From Prevotella sp. (GTDB taxonomy: Bacteria; Bacteroidota; Bacteroidia; Bacteroidales; Bacteroidaceae): DNA of 5,584 nucleotides. Shown piece by piece: positions 1 through 5,584 of this stretch; positions within the stretch are counted from its first letter, which is position 1, and the number at the start of each line of letters is the position of its first letter. Location of the stretch: contig JAFPAS010000076.1 of the NCBI GenBank assembly GCA_017424205.1, positions 1-5,584 of the forward strand, in the 5' to 3' direction. The position numbers and the translations under genes were made by a program. Under the pieces are notes generated by a model. It searched no databases. It saw only the letters and a list, made by a program, of their open reading frames with translations, and was not told the origin of the DNA.

Positions 1-723
1 CACACTGCAGTCTTCACTGCAGTAGAGAGCCATCAGCTGATACCAATAAGACGCTGCGCTCCAGTCGCTCTCAATGTAATAGCTGCGCGAAACATAACTA
101 CCTGATGCTACATGTATGGTGTCAACTCCTGTCCATTCGGCTTCTGCTCCATAGTCGCGCATGGTGCATAGTGTCAGGTCAATATATGGTCGTGAAACTA
201 TCTCGTGAGTAAGTGTCAGTGTCAGTCCGTCTGAGAGAAGCGGACCAATCATAAGCAGGGCTGAGATATACTGCGAACTAACATTGCCAGGAATAGCAAT
301 ACGGCCTCCCTGAAGGCGGCGGCCCCTGATACGTAGAGGCGGATAGCCTTCCTCGCCAACATACTCTATATCTGCACCTAAGCTACGCAGTGCATCGACA
401 AGTGTCTTTATTGGACGATGACACATGCGTTCAGTACCAGTAATGACATGCTCTTCTCCGTCGCGACAACTAAGATAGGCGGTCATGAAGCGCATAGCAG
501 TACCTGCCGCTTTAATGTCTATGACATTAGGCATATCACGCAATGCACTGACGATAACATCAGTGTCATCGCAGTCAGAAAGGTTGTCGGGAAGTATCAT
601 TGAACCACCATTGGCATCATGAGCCATAGCACTGATAAGAAGAGCTCTATTGCTTAAACTCTTTGATGCAGGCAGTGTTACCGTGGCGTTAATATTATTT
701 GGCGCTTTAACTATATATTTCAT
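1..723 (-). CDS. aroA: 3-phosphoshikimate 1-carboxyvinyltransferase (EPSP synthase), 3' end outside window
   Basis: The enzyme transfers the enolpyruvyl group of PEP to shikimate-3-phosphate, the sixth step of the cytosolic shikimate pathway to chorismate. The first 241 codons are present from ATG at 723-721; the frame is open to the left edge. Family members have about 400-430 residues, so about 40% is missing, including the expected catalytic Asp and Glu of the second half. Visible motifs in order: PASKSLSNRALL at residues 18-29 (K21, S22 and R26 match the ligand-binding Lys, Ser and Arg), AGTAMRFMTAYL at 73-84, TGTERMCHRPI at 95-105, GNVSSQYISALL at 146-157 (the Ser-Ser-Gln binding loop), SRPYIDLT at 177-184 and ESDWSAASYW at 218-227. 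The DWSAASYWY wording is the form I know from Bacteroidetes. The gene starts 24 bp after cca and has no clear Shine-Dalgarno sequence, so it is probably cotranscribed with cca. The identification is firm. Confidence 0.96.
   Translation of the reverse strand, partial: MKYIVKAPNNINATVTLPASKSLSNRALLISAMAHDANGGSMILPDNLSDCDDTDVIVSALRDMPNVIDIKAAGTAMRFMTAYLSCRDGEEHVITGTERMCHRPIKTLVDALRSLGADIEYVGEEGYPPLRIRGRRLQGGRIAIPGNVSSQYISALLMIGPLLSDGLTLTLTHEIVSRPYIDLTLCTMRDYGAEAEWTGVDTIHVASGSYVSRSYYIESDWSAASYWYQLMALYCSEDCSV
4..23. repeat. Paired 8-bp palindrome inside aroA
   Basis: The palindrome ACTGCAGT occurs twice, at 4-11 and 16-23, separated by CTTC. The two copies can pair with each other as an 8-bp stem with a 4-nt loop. 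They lie within aroA codons that read YCSEDCS on the minus strand. The pattern is certain; a function is not shown, and chance within coding sequence is the simplest reading. Confidence 0.5.
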
Positions 724-747
724 AGCACAACAAGGGGGAGCTTACGT

Positions 748-2223
748 TCAATTGTTTTGCAAAGCATCGCTGCATGGGTTCTTGTGCAGTCCCATTTCGG
801 CTGCTGTCTTCTCAAGCAGTGCCATTAGCGGTTCACGCTCATTAGGAACCACATTGTCAAGAACTGCATTTTTCAAAGTCTGCTTGAGAATACCGACTTT
901 AGGCGATTGCTGCAGATTGAACATCTGCATTATCTCATGTCCGTCAATCACAGGTTGCAGCAAACGCTTGAAATCACGCTCCTTAAGATCAGAGAGTTTC
1001 TCTCTCACAAGTCTGAAATTTTCAAGGAATTGTCGTTTCCTTACTTCATTCTTGCTTGTTATATCTGCTTCGCATAGCGTCATAAGGTCGTCAATATCAT
1101 CGCCAGCATCATTTATCAGACGACGAACAGCACTGTCTGTAACAATTTCGTCTGCTATTACGATGGGGCGCATGTGAAGGTCGACAAGCTTCTGCACATA
1201 CTTCATCTTCGTATCCATAGGCAGCTTGAGACGCCTGAAGATTTCAGGGGTCATCTTGGCGCCGATGAAGTTATGATTATGGAATGTCCATCCTGCCAAC
1301 GGTTCCCAACGCTTTGACTTCGGTTTGCCGACATCATGCAACAGAGCAGCCCAACGCAGCCAAAGATTGTCAGAATGTCTGGCTACATTGTCTAAAACCT
1401 CAAGCGTATGGTAGAAATTATTCTTGTGGGCTCTGCCATTTGGCCCTTTCTCTATGATATCAAGAGCTGTAAGTTCGGGCAATATAAGCTGCAGAAGTCC
1501 ACAACGATGAAGGTCATAAAGTCCCTTCGACGGAACTTTTGACATAAGGATCTTATTCAGTTCTTCTTGTATTCTTTCGCCTGATATAATCTTTATACGC
1601 TCCTTGTTACGCACCAGAGCATTGAAGGTCTCGTCTTCTATGAAGAAATTCAACTGGGATGCAAAACGTACGCAGCGCAGCATGCGCAATGGATCGTCAG
1701 AGAAGGTTATATCAGGGTCGAGCGGAGTTCTAATAATACCGTCTTCCATGTCGTACAACCCATCAAATGGGTCGACGAGTTCGCCATAGCGTGACGCATT
1801 AAGGCAGATAGCAAGTGCATTGATTGTAAAATCGCGGCGATTCTGGTCGTCTTCAAGCGTACCATCTTCTACTATCGGTTTTCTCGAACCTCGCTGATAG
1901 CTCTCCTTACGTGCACCGACAAACTCTACCTCAATAATATTGCCACCCTTCTCCTTAAATTTCACCTGTGCTGTGCCAAAATTCTTGAACACAGAAAGAA
2001 ACGCCTTACGTCCTAAACGTTCTTTTAATGCCTGCGCTACCTTTATGCCGCTTCCGACAACAACCACATCAATGTCATTTGATGGACGCTCAAGGAAGAT
2101 ATCTCTGACATATCCTCCTACAACATAGCACTCGACACCAAGCTGGTCAGCTGTTTGGCCGATAAGGTGGAATACCGGCGTATCAAGTATTTTAGATAAT
2201 TCTTCGTCTGAATATAGTTTCAT
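748..2223 (-). CDS. cca: CCA tRNA nucleotidyltransferase with C-terminal HD domain
   Basis: This class II tRNA nucleotidyltransferase (poly(A) polymerase family) builds or repairs the 3' CCA end of tRNA in the cytosol, using CTP and ATP. The protein has 491 residues from ATG at 2223. The catalytic head holds GGYVRD at 36-41, the metal-binding Asp pair D50 and D52 in NDIDVVVVG, RRDFTINALA at 129-138, and DDPLRMLRCVRF at 176-187, the region that reads the incoming nucleotide. GERIQEELNKIL at 215-226 follows in the neck. The C-terminal part is an HD domain: H272, then LLHDVGK with H296 and D297, then HNH at 315-317. In-frame ATG at 2271 would add 16 residues (MVGRSPTF...), but that stretch overlaps an inverted repeat, and family members as I recall them begin near MKLYSDEEL; I chose 2223. 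It follows folK by 88 bp and precedes aroA by 24 bp. Sequence alone cannot tell full CCA-adding from A-adding or CC-adding specificity. Confidence 0.95.
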   Translation of the reverse strand: MKLYSDEELSKILDTPVFHLIGQTADQLGVECYVVGGYVRDIFLERPSNDIDVVVVGSGIKVAQALKERLGRKAFLSVFKNFGTAQVKFKEKGGNIIEVEFVGARKESYQRGSRKPIVEDGTLEDDQNRRDFTINALAICLNASRYGELVDPFDGLYDMEDGIIRTPLDPDITFSDDPLRMLRCVRFASQLNFFIEDETFNALVRNKERIKIISGERIQEELNKILMSKVPSKGLYDLHRCGLLQLILPELTALDIIEKGPNGRAHKNNFYHTLEVLDNVARHSDNLWLRWAALLHDVGKPKSKRWEPLAGWTFHNHNFIGAKMTPEIFRRLKLPMDTKMKYVQKLVDLHMRPIVIADEIVTDSAVRRLINDAGDDIDDLMTLCEADITSKNEVRKRQFLENFRLVREKLSDLKERDFKRLLQPVIDGHEIMQMFNLQQSPKVGILKQTLKNAVLDNVVPNEREPLMALLEKTAAEMGLHKNPCSDALQNN

Positions 2224-2241
2224 TGTCTTGTCTTTTCTGAA

Positions 2242-2286
2242 ATGCCTAAACGTCGGACTTCGTCCTACCATTTTTTGTCAAGGCAT
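2242..2286. repeat. Nested inverted repeat between folK and cca
   Basis: An inner hairpin pairs GTCGGAC (2252-2258) with GTCCTAC (2262-2268) around a TTC loop; six of seven pairs match, with one C/T mismatch at 2254/2266. An outer perfect 6-bp pair, ATGCCT (2242-2247) and AGGCAT (2281-2286), encloses it. On the minus strand it would fold in the mRNA just before the cca start at 2223. On the plus strand the inner hairpin is followed by CATTTTTTG, which resembles an intrinsic terminator for antisense transcription. A smaller palindrome, CAAAC-AA-GTTTG at 2291-2302, lies beside it. The pairing is seen directly; its role as leader structure, processing site, antisense terminator or dispersed repeat is unknown. 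Confidence 0.5.
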
Positions 2287-2311
2287 AACACAAACAAGTT
2301 TGGTTCTGCTC

Positions 2312-2767
2312 TTATGACTTACATAAACGTTCAGCCACTCTCGCATATTCTGCTTCTGACATAATTTCTTTAAGAGGGTTCATAACGAAAGCACGTTCAG
2401 ACATCAGCGGATGGGGAATAACCAATCTTGATGTGCGGAACTCCACATCGTCATACAGAAGTATGTCTATATCTATTATGCGGTCATGATACTCACCATC
2501 TATAGTTTTTTGTGTCCTGCCTATCTCTATTTCTATCTGCTGCGTCACATCAAGCAAAGCCTCTGGCATAAGATTAGTACTGACACATACGACAGAATTT
2601 AGAAATTCATTGGCACTCTCAAATCCCCATGGTGAAGATATTAGCAGGGATGAACAGCGCTTAACCTCGCCTACTCTATCAGCTATCATGCTGACAGCCT
2701 TGCTAATATTTTGTTCCTTATCGCCTAAATTCGTACCTAAACCGAGATAAACGGTATGATTAATCAT
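2312..2767 (-). CDS. folK: 2-amino-4-hydroxy-6-hydroxymethyldihydropteridine pyrophosphokinase (HPPK)
   Basis: HPPK moves diphosphate from ATP to 6-hydroxymethyl-7,8-dihydropterin; dihydropteroate synthase then joins the product to p-aminobenzoate in folate synthesis. The protein has 151 residues, the usual size for a stand-alone HPPK. It begins MINHTVYLGLGTNLGDK; the GTNLGD loop is at 11-16. SSPWGF at 44-49 and FLNSVV at 55-60 match the substrate-binding region. The signature DRIIDIDILLYDD at 95-107 carries the two Mg-binding aspartates D99 and D101. IPHPLMSERAFV at 117-128 includes the family's His and Arg. The reading frame is open to an ATG at 2872, but those 35 extra residues lie inside queA and look nothing like HPPK, so ATG at 2767 is chosen. 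That ATG lies 8 nt inside the end of queA, suggesting translational coupling. The stop is TAA at 2314-2312. Confidence 0.95.
   Translation of the reverse strand: MINHTVYLGLGTNLGDKEQNISKAVSMIADRVGEVKRCSSLLISSPWGFESANEFLNSVVCVSTNLMPEALLDVTQQIEIEIGRTQKTIDGEYHDRIIDIDILLYDDVEFRTSRLVIPHPLMSERAFVMNPLKEIMSEAEYARVAERLCKS
2760..2767 (-). other. queA/folK 8-nt overlap (ATGATTAA)
   Basis: Minus-strand bases 2767-2760 read ATGATTAA, holding the folK start codon and the queA TAA stop in different frames. Ribosomes ending queA finish next to the folK start, which usually signals coupled translation. There is no clear Shine-Dalgarno sequence, as is common in Bacteroidetes. The overlap is seen directly; coupling is inferred. 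Confidence 0.75.
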
Positions 2768-3938
2768 TGAGTATAAGCATAGAATCGCCGAAACATCCGA
2801 ACTGGTATCCGTTGTCAAGAGCTTTCTTATAGGCCTCCCACACCAATTCGTATCCGCCAAAAGCAGCAACATTCATAATCAGTGTAGAAAGAGGATGATA
2901 GAAGTTTGCAACCATGCAGTTTGCGAAACCAAAATCATACGGAGGGAAGATAAATTTATTTGTCCAACCCTCATATGGTTTCAGCATACCATCGGTGCCA
3001 ACTGCTGACTCAGTAGCTTTTGTTACGCTTGTACCTACAGCACAAATTCTGTGGCCATTACGTTTTGCAGCATTTACTTTGTCGCATGTTTCCTTGGTAA
3101 TCTCCATCTGCTCTGAGTCCATCTTATGTTTCGTCAGATCTTCAACTTCTATATCATTAAAATTACCCAGACCGCAATGCAAGGTAATAAAGGCACGTTC
3201 CAATCCTGCTATCTCCATTCGCTTAAGCATTTCGCGTGTAAAATGAAGACCGGTGGCAGGAGCTGTCACAGCACCTTCTACCTCAGCAAACTCACATTGG
3301 AAATCATCCATATCGTCTGCTGTAACTGGACGTTCACGGTTGCCGTTAAGGTCTTTTGAAATAATATATCGTGGAAGAGGAGATTCTCCTAAAGCAAATA
3401 ATTCCTGCTTGAATTCATCATGAGGGCAGTCATACAGGAAGCGCAATGTGCGGCCACGGCTTGTCGTGTTATCTATGACTTCAGCAACCATAGTGCCAGA
3501 ATCGTCAAAAAACAATTTGTTGCCTATGCGGATCTTTCGAGCTGGCTCAACAAGAACATCCCAAAGACGCATCTCCTCATTCAGCTCGCGCAAAAGGAAG
3601 ACCTCAATCTTAGCATCTGTCTTCTCTTTTGTGCCATATAATCGAGCAGGGAAAACCTTTGTATTATTAAAAATGAATGTATCGCCTTCGTCAAAATAGT
3701 TTATGATGTCAGAAAATCTGATATATGCTGGCGATCCGTCTGCCTCCGTCATTACATTTCCATCCTCATCAGTGCGATACATATCGATTGTCTGCGATTT
3801 TTTATGCAACACCATCATTCGCGCCCTATCTGGACGCTTGACTGTAAATGTTGCCTTTGCTGTCTGATGCTCCTCTGTATGAGGATAAAGCGCTACCTGA
3901 TCTGCAGGTAATTTAAATTTGAATTGTGACAGTTTCAT
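2760..3938 (-). CDS. queA: S-adenosylmethionine:tRNA ribosyltransferase-isomerase
   Basis: QueA moves the ribosyl part of S-adenosylmethionine to 7-aminomethyl-7-deazaguanine at wobble position 34 of GUN-anticodon tRNAs and isomerises it to epoxyqueuosine. The protein has 392 residues against 356 in E. coli. Family regions in order: MKLSQFKFKLP at 1-11, DTFIFNNTKVFPARLYG at 86-102, IEVFLLREL at 111-119, ALGESPLPRYI at 182-192, EGAVTAPATGLHF at 221-233, ITLHCGLGNFNDIEVEDLTKHKMDSE near 251-276, GTSVTKATES at 302-311, GWTNKFIFPPYDF at 324-336, NFYHPLSTLIMNVAAFGG at 345-362 and GCFGDSMLI at 381-389. Part of the extra length is an acidic stretch near 53-72 (YRTDEDGNVMTEADGSPAYI). Several usual motifs are altered (THxGxGTF to TLHCGLGNF, FHLP to FYHP, Arg to Lys at 307); I recall similar wording in Prevotella, so this looks lineage-specific rather than decayed. 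The gene follows a 147-bp spacer after truB and overlaps folK. Alternative starts were not needed, since MKLSQFKF matches the family N-terminus. Confidence 0.95.
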   Translation of the reverse strand: MKLSQFKFKLPADQVALYPHTEEHQTAKATFTVKRPDRARMMVLHKKSQTIDMYRTDEDGNVMTEADGSPAYIRFSDIINYFDEGDTFIFNNTKVFPARLYGTKEKTDAKIEVFLLRELNEEMRLWDVLVEPARKIRIGNKLFFDDSGTMVAEVIDNTTSRGRTLRFLYDCPHDEFKQELFALGESPLPRYIISKDLNGNRERPVTADDMDDFQCEFAEVEGAVTAPATGLHFTREMLKRMEIAGLERAFITLHCGLGNFNDIEVEDLTKHKMDSEQMEITKETCDKVNAAKRNGHRICAVGTSVTKATESAVGTDGMLKPYEGWTNKFIFPPYDFGFANCMVANFYHPLSTLIMNVAAFGGYELVWEAYKKALDNGYQFGCFGDSMLILND

Positions 3939-3971
3939 CTTTCTTAATATGGAGTATTCTTAAAATAATTG

Positions 3972-4001
3972 CAAAATAATAATGTAATTGTAATGAAGAA
4001 A
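3972..4001 (-). promoter_or_regulatory. Possible Bacteroidetes-type promoter for queA-folK
   Basis: On the minus strand TTATTTTG (3979-3972) differs at one base from the Bacteroidetes -7 consensus TAnnTTTG. TTTC (4001-3998), 18 bases upstream, differs at one base from the -33 element TTTG. A start site just downstream would leave a leader of roughly 25 nt before the queA ATG at 3938. The region is very AT-rich, so chance matches are expected. The 147-bp truB-queA gap, the longest in the window, makes a promoter here plausible. Confidence 0.3.
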
Positions 4002-4028
4002 TTAATCTGTTATTGCATAATTACGAAT

Positions 4029-4047
4029 TATAGACGTTATGTCTATA
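4029..4047. repeat. 7-bp hairpin in the truB-queA spacer
   Basis: TATAGAC (4029-4035) and GTCTATA (4041-4047) form a perfect 7-bp stem with a 5-nt loop, about 40 bp past the truB stop. A second inverted repeat, ATAATT-ACG-AATTAT (4017-4031), overlaps its edge, so the two could not fully form together. The stem has only two G-C pairs and no U-run follows on the minus strand, so it is a poor intrinsic terminator. It might be a weak 3' end for truB mRNA or an operator-like site; neither is shown. Confidence 0.3.
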
Positions 4048-4085
4048 GCATCTACATAAGCATAATCTAGAAAAATTCTTTATCT

Positions 4086-4850
4086 TCAAGCATGTCGATG
4101 TCTTGGTTTCTTACGCTTGCTGCTTTCTGCAGACTCAGTGCCATATGGCTCAACGTCCTGCTTAGCAAACCACTCTCGGAATTCATCAAAAGACATGCAG
4201 TCATCTATACTAACATTGCCAGACTTCGTACGGCATAAGTCGGTAAGAAATGCGCCGCTACCTAATGCCTGTCCGATGTCGCGTACCAAAGAACGTATAT
4301 AAGTGCCTTTGCCACATACAACACGTATAACCGCCGTCTTTTTCTTATCATCAAATTCTAATAACTCGATCTCGTCTATACGTATTTGCTTGGCTGCCAA
4401 TTCTGCCTCACCACCCTTCCGGCCAATTTCATACGCACGCTTGCCATTAATATTGCAGGCGCTAAACAGAGGCGGGACCTGCATGATGTCACCAGTAAAA
4501 TCAGGGAGTATGGCAAGCAGACTATCTCGAGTAATATGATTTTTCGGATAAGTGTAATTAACAGTGTGCTCTCGATCGTATGACACGGTTGTAGCACCAA
4601 ACTGAAGTTTTGCGATATATTCCTTCGTATGTGCCTGTAACGTCTCTATAAGTTTTGTTTTCTTGCCTGTACAAAGAACGAGGACGCCAGTTGCTAACGG
4701 GTCAAGTGTTCCGGCATGCCCAATCTTGACTCGTTTAACGCCAAGACGCTTTGAAACAACATAACGAATATGTGCCAAAGCACCAAAACTAGACATGCCA
4801 TAAGGTTTATTTATATATATGAATTCGCCTTCCTGAAAATTTAGTTTCAT
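4086..4850 (-). CDS. truB: tRNA pseudouridine(55) synthase
   Basis: TruB converts U55 in the T-loop of nearly all tRNAs to pseudouridine and also helps tRNA fold. The protein has 254 residues, near the short end for the family, without a clear C-terminal PUA domain. FIYINKPYGMSSFGAL at 10-25 is the N-terminal TruB motif. KIGHAGTLDPLATGVL at 42-57 holds the catalytic D50. KEYIAKLQFG at 76-85 carries the stacking tyrosine Y78. PPLFSACNINGKRAYE at 126-141 and GTYIRSLVRDIGQALGSGAFLTDL near 182-205 are the remaining family motifs. The first of these has Asn at 133 where bacterial TruBs usually have Lys (SAxK). The C-terminus ends in a basic tail (SSKRKKPRHRHA at 243-254) that may touch RNA. The gene starts 33 bp after uppP, a spacing that fits cotranscription. 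The start ATG at 4850 fits the family N-terminus. Confidence 0.96.
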   Translation of the reverse strand: MKLNFQEGEFIYINKPYGMSSFGALAHIRYVVSKRLGVKRVKIGHAGTLDPLATGVLVLCTGKKTKLIETLQAHTKEYIAKLQFGATTVSYDREHTVNYTYPKNHITRDSLLAILPDFTGDIMQVPPLFSACNINGKRAYEIGRKGGEAELAAKQIRIDEIELLEFDDKKKTAVIRVVCGKGTYIRSLVRDIGQALGSGAFLTDLCRTKSGNVSIDDCMSFDEFREWFAKQDVEPYGTESAESSKRKKPRHRHA

Positions 4851-4883
4851 GTATTACTTATATTTCTTTAAGCTAATGATGCA

Positions 4884-5584
4884 CTATACACCGAAATACA
4901 ATGCGATAATACCAACAATAGCGCAATATATGGCAAAATATATCAGCTTGCATTTCTTTACGAATGCTATCATCCATTTACATGCCAGACAGCCACTGAA
5001 AAAGGCGGCCAAGAATCCTACTATCATCGAACTCACTGGTATAGAAGGTGACATAGATGTCTGCATAGCAAGTTCTGAAGAAGGTACAACGAGATCCTTT
5101 AAATCTAGAAGGGCTGCACCAAGTATCGGCGGTATAACCATAATGAACGAAAACTGAGCAAGTTTTTCCTTAGAATTTCCGAGCAGGAGTCCCGTCGCAA
5201 TTGTTGAGCCAGAACGTGATAAACCAGGAAGTACAGCCACAGCCTGAGCGAGTCCGATTATAAATGCGTGTAGCGGGGAGATTCTCATGCGTTCCTGAGG
5301 ACGATAAAAATGCGTCATCGCAAGAAGAATAGCTGTCACAAGCAGGCAGCAGCCTACAACAATCAGGACATTATTCATGAATAAAGCTTCAACTTCATCC
5401 TTGAAAAACACGCCAACAATACCTACAGGAATCATCGATATTAATATATTGACTGCATACCGCATCTCATCATTCCACTGAAATTTCACTATTCCTTTCA
5501 GAAGCCATGCGATTTCTTTCCATAGAATGACCAATGTTGATAATACAGTAGCCACATGCACTATAAGATCAAACATTAGACCTC
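4884..5584 (-). CDS. uppP: Undecaprenyl-diphosphate phosphatase (BacA/UppP type), 5' end outside window
   Basis: UppP is an inner-membrane enzyme that removes a phosphate from undecaprenyl diphosphate, regenerating the lipid carrier for peptidoglycan and other surface polymers; extra copies give bacitracin resistance. The frame is open to the right edge. ATG at 5576 is internal: family members carry about 35-40 residues before the [16 protein letters not shown] motif, including the first active-site motif (E/Q)xxxE and an SSSGH segment, so the true start lies beyond 5584. Counting from that Met, the second active-site motif PGLSRSGST is at 117-125 within [16 protein letters not shown], with R121 as the expected key Arg. 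[13 protein letters not shown] at 142-154 and [10 protein letters not shown] at 214-223 are also family motifs. About seven hydrophobic segments are visible, near 5-19, 42-58, 69-88, 101-116, 143-160, 183-199 and 210-228. The stop is TAG at 4886-4884. truB follows after 33 bp. Confidence 0.96.
   Translation of the reverse strand, partial: GLMFDLIVHVATVLSTLVILWKEIAWLLKGIVKFQWNDEMRYAVNILISMIPVGIVGVFFKDEVEALFMNNVLIVVGCCLLVTAILLAMTHFYRPQERMRISPLHAFIIGLAQAVAVLPGLSRSGSTIATGLLLGNSKEKLAQFSFIMVIPPILGAALLDLKDLVVPSSELAMQTSMSPSIPVSSMIVGFLAAFFSGCLACKWMIAFVKKCKLIYFAIYCAIVGIIALYFGV

Noticed and set aside
650..1177. Open frame of 175 codons on the plus strand opposite cca
   Set aside because: It lies wholly antisense to the conserved cca and aroA sequence, has serine- and arginine-rich low-sense composition, and matches no family I know.
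2224..2271. 16-codon upstream extension of cca (MVGRSPTFRHFRKDKT)
   Set aside because: It is translated from the inverted repeat and is unlike the N-termini of related CCA enzymes as I recall them. It remains possible, but ATG at 2223 is the better start.
2768..2872. 35-codon upstream extension of folK
   Set aside because: It overlaps the conserved end of queA in another frame and has no HPPK-like sequence; the family N-terminus begins at the ATG at 2767.
3939..4085. preQ1 riboswitch ahead of queA
   Set aside because: The spacer is almost free of G/C runs and I see no preQ1-I stem-loop with its A-rich tail or a preQ1-II pattern.
4849..5157. Open frame of 102 codons on the plus strand opposite uppP
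   Set aside because: It is antisense to the conserved membrane enzyme and shows no recognisable domain or start context.
1..5584. Mobile element, CRISPR, defence island or other undescribed system
   Set aside because: Every sizeable reading frame with good evidence is a conserved housekeeping gene on one strand with tight spacing; there are no long repeats, integrase or transposase motifs, or atypical stretches.

Overview
All six genes in this window lie on the minus strand. Read in the direction of transcription, from the right edge to the left, they are uppP (5' end outside the window), truB, queA, folK, cca and aroA (3' end outside the window). The proteins point to the order Bacteroidales, most likely Prevotella or a close relative. 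Signs of this are the wording of the AroA motifs (ASKSLSNRALL, DWSAASYWY), a long QueA with FITLHCGLGNFNDIEVEDL and NFYHPLSTL, a CCA enzyme with an N-terminal nucleotidyltransferase and a C-terminal HD domain, the lack of clear Shine-Dalgarno sequences, and AT-rich spacers. This is inferred from remembered family sequences; no database was searched.

Region by region: 5584-4884 is the C-terminal six-sevenths or so of undecaprenyl-diphosphate phosphatase. After 33 bp comes truB (4850-4086). An AT-rich spacer of 147 bp follows, with a weak hairpin and a possible Bacteroidetes-type promoter. queA (3938-2760) overlaps folK (2767-2312) by 8 nt. An 88-bp spacer with a nested inverted repeat precedes cca (2223-748). 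A 24-bp gap then leads to aroA (723-1, continuing past the left edge). No stretch over 300 bp lacks a gene.

The genes are housekeeping. Three act on tRNA: truB makes pseudouridine 55, queA makes the epoxyqueuosine precursor at the wobble position, and cca builds the 3' CCA end. Two belong to linked biosynthesis: aroA makes EPSP on the way to chorismate, the source of p-aminobenzoate, and folK makes the pterin diphosphate that is joined to p-aminobenzoate in folate synthesis. The queuosine and folate pathways also both begin with GTP cyclohydrolase I, so the queA/folK overlap joins two users of the same early intermediate. uppP recycles the lipid carrier for cell-wall synthesis.

I found no mobile element, CRISPR array, RNA gene, toxin-antitoxin pair or defence gene, and no convincing undescribed system. 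The points most worth a second look are the nested inverted repeat ahead of cca, the truB-queA spacer, and lineage-type substitutions and an insertion in QueA and TruB.
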